Source: JBLWXV01 sp048267245 (GTDB lineage: Bacteria > Bdellovibrionota > Bacteriovoracia > Bacteriovoracales > Bacteriovoracaceae). From it: a stretch of 64,000 nucleotides of DNA. The stretch covers positions 1 through 64,000 of the forward strand of contig JBLWXV010000002.1 of NCBI GenBank assembly GCA_048267245.1. The letters are read 5' to 3'. A program made the position numbers and the translations under genes. Of the stretch, positions 33,823-41,751 are shown piece by piece. A model generated the notes under the pieces. The model was not told the origin of the DNA. It saw nothing but the letters and a program-made list of their open reading frames with translations, and searched no databases. Position 1 is the stretch's first letter. The number at the start of each line of letters is the position of its first letter.

Positions 33823-36240
33823 TTGAGCATTCAGATTCACTACACAGATAGGCTGTTTCCAACTACAGAGGATTTCGAAACTCTCGAGCGCAAGGATGCG
33901 GTAATTATCTGTCCAAATCCTCAATTGGCCGATGGCGTCAGGCGCCTCTTTGATGCACAGAATGCAACAGATTTTGATGTCGTCACCATTGCCAAGGCCA
34001 CGAGTGAGCTCAAGGAATTTTATAAGATCGAGGCGCAGGCCTTGCGTAAGGCCGAGATCTTAATGCACTTTGGTACGCTGTGGAAGAGCGTGCACGGGGC
34101 AAATAATTTTGAAATGTTCATTCAGTCCTATCAGCTCTTCTCTGAGTTTCGAAGCTTCACCACAAATTTTGATCTGGTTTCGGAGGCACTGACCTCCTTG
34201 AGTAGTGAGCAACAGAGTGCTCTTTCGCTCTACTGGCGCTACTTAGGACAAGCTCAGATCATGGATGAACACTCGCTCTATGAGCAGATAAGTAGTAGTG
34301 CAGAGGAAGCAGTTCAAATTACTGAAGGTGAGGCACCGAGATCGCCCTGGAAAAATATTACTTTTTGGGGATTTCCTCACTTATCTGGAACACAAATCTC
34401 GCTCATCAAATCCCTTGCCCTCGTGGCCAATGTTCACGTTTTCTTTCCTAAAGGTATGATTCCCTTTGTTCACTCAAGTGACTATATTGCTTGGCTTGAT
34501 AAAGACGTAGAACAGGTCGAAGTGGACGAGGCAGCGGTTGAGACTGTTGAGATAGAAACTATAACATTTGCAAAGAAGCGCTTGGCAGGTGTTCTTAAAT
34601 CAAATTTTAAAAGTGAAGATCTAATCTCTCGAGAAGTTCTGCTTTGTGCTAAGCGAGCAGAGTACAATCTTATTCAGGAAGTTCCATTCGCACCAATCGC
34701 CTTTAAGACCCCCAGTGATGGGCTCTCTAGTGTTGCGCAAGGACTTATCAAGCGAATGAGAGAAAAGTACGCAGAGGGAATGCGCTCGGCGAGCGACTTT
34801 CACGACGTCTTAGAAGAGCAGCTCAAAGCAACTTACACCAAGCAAGACTTTCGTCGGATGCGGGTGATCTTACAATATAAGCGACTACTTGAGAGTTACT
34901 TTGCTCTGTCTGAACTAAATCAAGAGCTTGCTCATTTTGACTTAAAGCTTTTTGAAGAAGTATTTATTTCAACACTGCCGCGTATGTTTACAAGTGCACT
35001 TGTTCAAGATGGGACGCCGAGTATCGCACTCTCTTCTCTTGCTTCATTGGAGCAGGAAAGTGGAGGAGACGTAGCCATCGTTGTGGCCTCTTCTCACTAT
35101 GGTCCATTAAAGTCAAAAGAGAGCTATTACTCAGAAGAGGTTGGTGAGTTTTTAAGTGTTGTTGGTCCTCTTAAGCGCAGTGAGTTTGAATTTCAATTTC
35201 TTAAATTGAGGTTGAGGGAGTTGATCTCTAAGAATCGTCCGGTGTTGGTCGTTGAGAAGGGGTTACTCGAACACGATCCGGCGTGGAGCGATTTGCTTTC
35301 AGTATTTACACTAGAAGAAAGAGAGAATTGCGCTAAGACTACTGGACTTAATGAGAGAGGTCTTCAGGACTTCAATATAATGCCTGAAACTCCTCCCTAT
35401 CTTGCACCGATGAGTGCAAGTACTCTTCAGCTCTACCGCGATTGTCCGAGAAAGTTTTATGTTTCAAAAATTGCCAAACTCGATCAATTTAAAGAATTAG
35501 AAATTGAAGTGGCACCCAATGAACTTGGAACACTAGAGCACGAATTAATTGGAAGGCTCTTCAAGCTCTCTCGAGATGAAGACTTTCTAAGAGCACAAGT
35601 CGCTAGTTCCCTCGAGGCGCTACTTGAAACGAAGGGAAAGATCATTGGTCGAACTCTCAAAGAAAATTACCTCTTTGAAATTGAAGAAGCAGTAAGAAAT
35701 GGACTCGCTCTGCTAGATCAATTAAGTAATGAACTTCGGTTAACGAGAATACAATTTGATGTCCCGCTTAAGATCAATAGAGGAGAAGCTGACTGTGTTG
35801 TGGAGTGGGAGAGTTCTAAGGGGCCCCGGTGGGGCTTGATAGATTTTAAGCGATCGAAGTCCAGTATCGGCAAAAAGTCTGAAGTCGAAGACTTCCGTAA
35901 AGTGCAGCTTCCATTTTATCTACTCTCTCTTGGCCTAGACCCTGAGGCATGTGCCTTTATGGGCTACGTAAATTTATCTAACCCCGACGAGTCGATGCTC
36001 ATCGCCCTAGATCATGAAATGAGTAGCGAAATCAAATTTAACTCTCTCTCTGTACCTGCTAGCGAGTATGTAGGTATTGCCAAGGATTTTTTACTAAAGC
36101 TAGAGAGCGAGTGTCGGCAGGACACTCAGTATGCTGCCAATCCCTTAAGCGCGCAAACCTGTACATTCTGTGCAATCCGCAATGTTTGTTTGAAGTCAGG
36201 TCTCTCTAATGAGACAGAGGAAGAGCATGAGAACGCCTAA
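33823..36240 (+). CDS. addB: AddB-like PD-(D/E)XK nuclease subunit with Fe-S site
   Basis: 805 residues from a TTG start with GAGGA 5 nt upstream (33813-33817). The N-terminal two thirds look like the inactive helicase-like scaffold of AddB, but I see no Walker A motif. The C-terminal nuclease carries CPRKFY (about 541), LGTLEHELIGRLF, an Asp in GEADCVVEW, IDFKRSKS (about 672) and QLPFYLLSL, closed by CTFCAIRNVC (about 779-788). The 1+3 Cys pattern is that of the AddB iron-sulfur staple. The subunit processes broken DNA ends for recombination together with AddA, whose gene overlaps by 14 nt. Confidence 0.82.
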   Translation: MSIQIHYTDRLFPTTEDFETLERKDAVIICPNPQLADGVRRLFDAQNATDFDVVTIAKATSELKEFYKIEAQALRKAEILMHFGTLWKSVHGANNFEMFIQSYQLFSEFRSFTTNFDLVSEALTSLSSEQQSALSLYWRYLGQAQIMDEHSLYEQISSSAEEAVQITEGEAPRSPWKNITFWGFPHLSGTQISLIKSLALVANVHVFFPKGMIPFVHSSDYIAWLDKDVEQVEVDEAAVETVEIETITFAKKRLAGVLKSNFKSEDLISREVLLCAKRAEYNLIQEVPFAPIAFKTPSDGLSSVAQGLIKRMREKYAEGMRSASDFHDVLEEQLKATYTKQDFRRMRVILQYKRLLESYFALSELNQELAHFDLKLFEEVFISTLPRMFTSALVQDGTPSIALSSLASLEQESGGDVAIVVASSHYGPLKSKESYYSEEVGEFLSVVGPLKRSEFEFQFLKLRLRELISKNRPVLVVEKGLLEHDPAWSDLLSVFTLEERENCAKTTGLNERGLQDFNIMPETPPYLAPMSASTLQLYRDCPRKFYVSKIAKLDQFKELEIEVAPNELGTLEHELIGRLFKLSRDEDFLRAQVASSLEALLETKGKIIGRTLKENYLFEIEEAVRNGLALLDQLSNELRLTRIQFDVPLKINRGEADCVVEWESSKGPRWGLIDFKRSKSSIGKKSEVEDFRKVQLPFYLLSLGLDPEACAFMGYVNLSNPDESMLIALDHEMSSEIKFNSLSVPASEYVGIAKDFLLKLESECRQDTQYAANPLSAQTCTFCAIRNVCLKSGLSNETEEEHENA

Positions 36241-39200
36241 CCCCGAACAGAGAAAGGCCATAGAGCATAATGGCGGTGTCGTCCTGAGAGCAGGCGCCGG
36301 GTCAGGTAAGACATTCGTGCTGGTAGAGCACTTCGTCTACCTGATGGAGCAATACAAGACTCGTGTTCGCGCTACAAACCAAATAGAGTTAAGGGCGGAG
36401 CTAAAAAAATATATGAGCTCGCTGGTCTTTATGACCTTTACTAAGAAGGCAGCCGCTGAACTTGAGATTCGCTTACAGAGCCGAGTAGATGCTCAAAGGG
36501 AAGTAAGTGAAGATCACTATTGGCAGAGTGTAAAAGAAGAACTCTCTGCCCTGACAATTAGTACCATACATGGCTACTGCTTTAAGTTGATCTCACAAGG
36601 GTTCTTTCCCACCATTGATCCAAAGGTCACCATTATTTCAGAGAAGGCCCAGAGTGATCGCATCGCAGAACTCACCGATGAGTGGCTCACATCGAATGCC
36701 GATCTTGAGCGGGATGTGAGAAAGCAGATTCTTCTCTCTCAAAAGAGTCTCGTTCAAAGTATGCATAGAATTTTTTCAGATCCAGAGACACGGCTACTTT
36801 GGACTAAAGAACAGAGTGGGAGCTCTGAGTTGAGCTTTGCCGAGTTTTACCGCGAGCTTGCAAGTGAGCTCTCTTGTGAAAATATTCTTCAGCCCATCAC
36901 TTTGCCAGATGGTGGCAAGAAGCCTGCCGCTTATTTAAGTGTGTTAGCTTCCTATAATGAAATGCTTACTTTGGGTGATGAGCTTAGTCCCAGTGATTTT
37001 CAAAAAGTTTTTGAAAAGGCGCGGTTGACTCCCCCAAAGAATCATCCAGAAGTTGCCGAATATATCAAATCTCTAAAACCTATTCGAGATGCTCTCAAGA
37101 CGAAAATGTCATCGCTTATTGCCTATTATGAAGGAGAGAGGGAGAGCTGTCATACTTGGAAGAGCGCGCTCTTTTCGCTCTTTAATTATATTGAAGCAAA
37201 TTATCTAAATATCAGAGGAATTACTTTTTCAGACCTTGAGTACTACGTTCTCAAAGGCCTAGAAAGTGAAGAGGTTTGTGAGCTGATAGCCACTAATTAT
37301 AATTACTTTGTTGTTGATGAGTTTCAAGATACCTCAGAAATACAGTACCAGATCCTAGATAAGCTCATTCGATCCGACTCTTCTCGAATTTTTTGCGTAG
37401 GTGACTTAAAGCAGGCGATCTATGGATTTCGTGGTGGTGACATTGGCGTCTTTAGAAAGACAATGGAGCGCGTGCCACTGAATCTAGATTTGAAGCTCAA
37501 CTACCGCTCAAGCCGCTCAGTGATCGAATTTAATAACTCACTTTTTGCAACGATTATGCCTAAAGGGGTGGGCTTTAAAGATATTGATAAGCATGCTGTC
37601 GAATTTGAATCTCAAGAAGTTCCTGATATTTGTACCGAACAAGGGCTGATTCAAAAGCTGCATATTGATCTAGTTGCGCCTAGTGAGGAAGAAAAGAAGA
37701 AGTGGCCATCAAATAGCGAGCTTAACCGCTTTGAGGCGCAGGCAATTGCCTCTGAGATTGAATCGATATTACAAGAAAATCCCGAAGATGATATCGCTAT
37801 TCTCTACAGCAAACTCTCTCCAAGTTTTGATCTTATTGGGTTGCTGATGAAGATGGATTGTAGCTTTAGTGCTCAAGTGAAGATTCTATCGAGTGAAGAT
37901 CCAGTCCTTAGTATGTGCTCACTGCTTGCTCAATGTGAGGATAAGAATCAATATGCTCCTGTTGTCCTTCTCTTAAACTCTTATTTAACAATTCTAGAAG
38001 TTCATAAACGAGTATCAAAGGAAGAGATTGAAATTTATCAGAGTGAGAGATCACTGTGGGGAGAATTAGAGGCCCTGCTCAGATTCTTTTGGCGACTTGG
38101 ATTCTCAAATTCAAATTACAGTGAAACTTTTGAACGCCTTAGAGACTTGAGCCAGCAAGCGGGAGGAGGACGCCCTGAGTTTATTCAAAAACTTGCAGAG
38201 GGTAGAGACGAGCGCTATAGCATCGAATTTCAATACTCTGGTCGCGTCTCACATATCCAAATTATGACGGCACATGCCTCTAAAGGCTTAGAGTTTAAAC
38301 ATGTTTTCCTTGGTGGCATTTACACTAATGGAAGAAAGATGCCATCTCTGGAGCGAGTTGGGTTAGATCCGGGTAGTTTTAAATGGTCTCCTAAGGGAAT
38401 TAAAGGTGAGAGCTACACAACTCCTCAGTTTATTTTGGAGCAAAGAAGAGAGGTTCTTAAAAACTTTTCAGAGGCCAAGAGACTCTTCTATGTTGCTTGC
38501 ACACGAGCTCAAAAAGCCCTGTACTGGGTTGAGTTAATGAGCGAAGGAAATGAAGTTCGCTGTGAGAGTGATAGCTGGATTCTTGCCTTGCGAGAATGGG
38601 AGAGTGAGCGAGAGCGATCAGGATTAGTGAGCACTAAAAAAATTGAGACTAGAGAGAAGTCTTCTAGTGTATCTCACATTCCATTCTTTCACTTTGATGG
38701 GCTAGGAGTTTATGAAAAAGAGACTCCAGCCCCGGCACTAGTCACGCTTACAGATTTAAGTGTGACGAGACTTGCAACGCTGGCAATTTGCCCACGCAAA
38801 TTTTATCTCAAGAATATTCTTAAATTTGATGATCTTGAAGATCTAATTTTTGAAGACGAAAGCGATTATAGAGAGAGACAACTAGAGGGGCAGGATCAAA
38901 GTGAATCTGAGCTTCCCTTTAGTAGTGTTAGTGTTGATGAAAGAATCCAGCGCGGACTGCGTCTTCACGACGCTATTCATAGGATGATTGTCGCAGGAAA
39001 TGTTATTCCACTAAAGTCAGAGGCCAGTGACCTTTCAATACTTGAAAATGTAAAAAAGAGGATAGGCCAGAGAGTGCTCAAGGGATGTCAGCTCTTTAGT
39101 GAAACTCAGCTTAAATTTGATTTTTTTGGTCATATGATTAGCGGTATTCCTGACTTTTTTGCTATTCACCCACAGGGCGAAATACTTGAGGTTTGGGATT

Positions 39201-39511
39201 TTAAAACGGGAAGGGCCGCAGCTGAAAAAGATTTGATCTACTGGTTTCAGGTCGCCTGCTATGGCCATGCTTTAGCGCGAAAGTACGGGATCAAATCAAT
39301 CAAGTTAGCTCTCTACTACATTGATAGTGACGATTTTAAAGAGGTAGAGATCACACCTGAGCAGAATGATTTGTTTCTCGCTCAAACTTGGAAGCGAATC
39401 TATAAACTTGATCAAGTTAATAAGGATCACTGCTCGAGCTGTGAATTTGGAAAATTATGCCAGGGTCAGGGGGAGTGCGTTGCGCCAGTAAAGCTATCTG
39501 ATATGATATAA
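36227..39511 (+). CDS. addA: AddA-like UvrD-family helicase-nuclease
   Basis: 1094 residues from ATG 36227, which has GAGGA 5 nt upstream; an in-frame ATG 18 nt earlier lacks one. Superfamily 1A helicase motifs are complete: AGAGSGKT (about 22-29), VDEFQDTS (363-370), GDLKQAIYGFRGGD, LNYRSS, TAHASKGLEF and FYVACTRAQKALY. The C-terminal nuclease has CPRKFY (about 854), RGLRLHDAIH, GIPDFF, WDFKTG (about 990), FQVACYGHAL and a final CSSCEFGKLCQGQGEC. This last set gives the same 1+3 cysteines as AddB, unlike Bacillus AddA. It unwinds and resects double-strand breaks. Confidence 0.9.
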   Translation: MRTPNPEQRKAIEHNGGVVLRAGAGSGKTFVLVEHFVYLMEQYKTRVRATNQIELRAELKKYMSSLVFMTFTKKAAAELEIRLQSRVDAQREVSEDHYWQSVKEELSALTISTIHGYCFKLISQGFFPTIDPKVTIISEKAQSDRIAELTDEWLTSNADLERDVRKQILLSQKSLVQSMHRIFSDPETRLLWTKEQSGSSELSFAEFYRELASELSCENILQPITLPDGGKKPAAYLSVLASYNEMLTLGDELSPSDFQKVFEKARLTPPKNHPEVAEYIKSLKPIRDALKTKMSSLIAYYEGERESCHTWKSALFSLFNYIEANYLNIRGITFSDLEYYVLKGLESEEVCELIATNYNYFVVDEFQDTSEIQYQILDKLIRSDSSRIFCVGDLKQAIYGFRGGDIGVFRKTMERVPLNLDLKLNYRSSRSVIEFNNSLFATIMPKGVGFKDIDKHAVEFESQEVPDICTEQGLIQKLHIDLVAPSEEEKKKWPSNSELNRFEAQAIASEIESILQENPEDDIAILYSKLSPSFDLIGLLMKMDCSFSAQVKILSSEDPVLSMCSLLAQCEDKNQYAPVVLLLNSYLTILEVHKRVSKEEIEIYQSERSLWGELEALLRFFWRLGFSNSNYSETFERLRDLSQQAGGGRPEFIQKLAEGRDERYSIEFQYSGRVSHIQIMTAHASKGLEFKHVFLGGIYTNGRKMPSLERVGLDPGSFKWSPKGIKGESYTTPQFILEQRREVLKNFSEAKRLFYVACTRAQKALYWVELMSEGNEVRCESDSWILALREWESERERSGLVSTKKIETREKSSSVSHIPFFHFDGLGVYEKETPAPALVTLTDLSVTRLATLAICPRKFYLKNILKFDDLEDLIFEDESDYRERQLEGQDQSESELPFSSVSVDERIQRGLRLHDAIHRMIVAGNVIPLKSEASDLSILENVKKRIGQRVLKGCQLFSETQLKFDFFGHMISGIPDFFAIHPQGEILEVWDFKTGRAAAEKDLIYWFQVACYGHALARKYGIKSIKLALYYIDSDDFKEVEITPEQNDLFLAQTWKRIYKLDQVNKDHCSSCEFGKLCQGQGECVAPVKLSDMI
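39480..39507 (+). promoter_or_regulatory. Candidate promoter of the glt locus
   Basis: TTGCGC (39480-39485), 16 nt, TATGAT (39502-39507). The -10 matches at five of six positions. It overlaps the addA stop codon region and lies about 60 bp before the first glt gene. Confidence 0.45.
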
Positions 39512-39567
39512 ATACATGAAAATGTTGGAAGGAATCCACATCTCCATTTTATCGCAGGAAGCGTCTT

Positions 39568-40305
39568 ATGAAGTTACTTAGCTTATTTTCATTCCTTATT
39601 ATTTCTTTGGTTTCACCATCTCTGCTTCAAGCTGCAGAAGGCGACACCTATAGCTTTACATGGCTTGATCCTGATAAGGAAGTCTACGTTCTCCAAAACA
39701 GAAAGTTTAGAAAGGCCAGTCGTCTATATGCCTCAGTCAGTGGAGGTATCACGACTTCTGGTGCATTTGTCGATGGCAATACTCTTCAAGGAAGAGTGGG
39801 CTATTTCTTTAGAGAGCAATGGGGATTTGAAGTTCTCTATTCAAAGAATAGTGGAAAGGAAAATGAAACGGCCCAGACTGTTAGAGTGAATCCAGATGCA
39901 AACGGTGCCGGAAGTATTCCTTTTAGAAGAATTACTGACTCCTATATGGGAGGGATGTTTCTTTGGTCTCCATTTTACTCAAAGATTAATACATTCAACT
40001 CAATCCTCTATGTCGATTGGGTTGTAGGACTTGGTCTGGCCAAAATTGATGAGACCAATAACACCAGAGAAGTGATTAATGATCCCTTTGATCGCGGTGA
40101 TACGACAGAGTCGCACACAGGCGTTATGTGGAACGTTGGATTCAAACTTTATATTAATGAGCAATGGGCAGTCAGAACTGATTTTACTGGAATTAATTAC
40201 CAAGCTGAGAGACCCACTAGTGTCGTAAACGGAAGTATTACGAGCAGTGAGAAAGACTGGTATCACCACTACGATTTGACTGTAGGACTTGTATACGACT
40301 TCTAG
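39568..40305 (+). CDS. Outer-membrane beta-barrel protein of the glt locus (GltA/GltB-like)
   Basis: 245 residues. A signal peptide (about 1-22, SLLQA-AE) precedes alternating strands rich in Gly and aromatics, ending in YDLTVGLVYDF with a terminal Phe as expected for BAM-inserted barrels. A 36-residue pre-barrel segment contains many charged residues. Barrels of this kind accompany myxobacterial Glt proteins, where GltA and GltB form the outer-membrane part. The AGGAAG ribosome site is close to the ATG. Family membership is inferred from context and strand pattern. Confidence 0.72.
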   Translation: MKLLSLFSFLIISLVSPSLLQAAEGDTYSFTWLDPDKEVYVLQNRKFRKASRLYASVSGGITTSGAFVDGNTLQGRVGYFFREQWGFEVLYSKNSGKENETAQTVRVNPDANGAGSIPFRRITDSYMGGMFLWSPFYSKINTFNSILYVDWVVGLGLAKIDETNNTREVINDPFDRGDTTESHTGVMWNVGFKLYINEQWAVRTDFTGINYQAERPTSVVNGSITSSEKDWYHHYDLTVGLVYDF

Positions 40306-40315
40306 GATGGATGTC

Positions 40316-41740
40316 ATGAAAAAGATGAAGACAATATTATTAATGGCACTAGGATTAGTTGCCATTGATGCTCACGCAAGTCTAGATCGCGCTTGGGATC
40401 TTTTAAGACAAAGTAATGGAAGTACAAAGTACTATCCCCAGATTGTTAAAGACATGGTCGATCAGGGACTTTACTTCTCTTCGGTACCTTACCTTAAAGA
40501 GTATTTGATTAGTACTAAAGGGGTAGAGAGTAGAGAAATTGATGAGCTCATCGATCGAGTGATTACGGAAGTTGGTGTGAAGCAATTTGAAGTTCTACCT
40601 ACGGCAGTGCTTGAAAGAAGTAATGCACCAACAGTGAAGTACATTCTCGCCAAGAAGTACTTTAGGACTGGTAAGTACTCACAGACTCTTGCCGCCTTAA
40701 ACGCCACGATTCCAAGAAACCATCCGGCCAAGCCTTTTGCACTTCAGTTAGAGGCGAGTTCACACTCTATTCAAGGCAATCAAGTTGCTGCCAAGAATGC
40801 CTATAGTGAATGTGCCAGCTCATCGCGCTCTGCCATAAAATCTACTAAGAATATGAATCGAAGAAGACAGCTTGAGATTAACCGCGACTATTGTATTGTC
40901 GGTGGTCCTCGCGCCGATTTTGCTTCTCGAAACTATGAAGAGGCGAACTCAGGCTATCTCGATCTCGATAAAGACTCCTATATCTGGCCAGAGATTCTGT
41001 TTGAAGAAGCTTGGAATAGCTTTTACATGAAAAATTACAATCGTACTCTTGGTAAGCTTGTTACTTATAATGCTCCACTTCTAGATTATGTCTTTAATCC
41101 AGAGGTGGATGTTCTCAAGGCTCTTACCTATATGGAGTTGTGCCTTTGGGATGACGCTAGAAAGACAGTTGATAATTTCTATAGCACTTATGAGAATGCA
41201 CATGATGGGGTTAAGAAGTTACTCGATCAACATGGAAAGGACTATAAGTACTATTATCTCTTGGCCAAAGCCAGTAAAGGTGGGCGCACTAGGGGCAACT
41301 CTCTTGTAGATAAGCTGCTTAGATTTGTGGTGAGAGATGCCACCTACATCGAACTCTTTGATTCTTTTAATCGTGGAAGAGATGAGATTGAAAAGATCAA
41401 GCGCGTTCCAAACAAGAAGCATCAGGAGATCCTGATTAAGAACTTAAAAGACAGTATGCTCTTGCAGCGCAATCTAATTGGTGCGTATGTAAGAAAGCAA
41501 ATGAGTCTTCAGGATCAACAATTGGTTAGTGCCTTTGAAGGTATGAGTTATATCAAACTAGAAGTACTCAATCGCAAAAAGCAATATCTCTATTCCCCGG
41601 ATAGTTTTGTCTCTAGAAGTCGTGGAGACATTAAGAACGTGGTTAGAACTGATAAGCAGTATTTCTGGACATTTAATGGCGAGTTCTGGGCCGATGAACT
41701 TGGCGACTATGTTTTCTCTCTTAAGAGTGAGTGTGAGTAA
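40316..41740 (+). CDS. Periplasmic TPR-like protein (GltC-like by position)
   Basis: 474 residues from ATG 40316, with AGGA 8 nt upstream; the earlier TTG and ATG starts overlap the barrel gene or lack a site. Signal peptide (about 1-20, IDAHA-SL), then paired amphipathic helices typical of tetratricopeptide repeats (KYILAKKYFRTGKYSQTLAALN, LFEEAWNSFYMKNYNRTLGKL). In Myxococcus the barrel genes neighbour gltC, a periplasmic TPR protein, so the same role is inferred. It likely connects the barrel to the inner-membrane complex. Confidence 0.65.
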   Translation: MKKMKTILLMALGLVAIDAHASLDRAWDLLRQSNGSTKYYPQIVKDMVDQGLYFSSVPYLKEYLISTKGVESREIDELIDRVITEVGVKQFEVLPTAVLERSNAPTVKYILAKKYFRTGKYSQTLAALNATIPRNHPAKPFALQLEASSHSIQGNQVAAKNAYSECASSSRSAIKSTKNMNRRRQLEINRDYCIVGGPRADFASRNYEEANSGYLDLDKDSYIWPEILFEEAWNSFYMKNYNRTLGKLVTYNAPLLDYVFNPEVDVLKALTYMELCLWDDARKTVDNFYSTYENAHDGVKKLLDQHGKDYKYYYLLAKASKGGRTRGNSLVDKLLRFVVRDATYIELFDSFNRGRDEIEKIKRVPNKKHQEILIKNLKDSMLLQRNLIGAYVRKQMSLQDQQLVSAFEGMSYIKLEVLNRKKQYLYSPDSFVSRSRGDIKNVVRTDKQYFWTFNGEFWADELGDYVFSLKSECE

Positions 41741-41751
41741 GGGTTTATATT

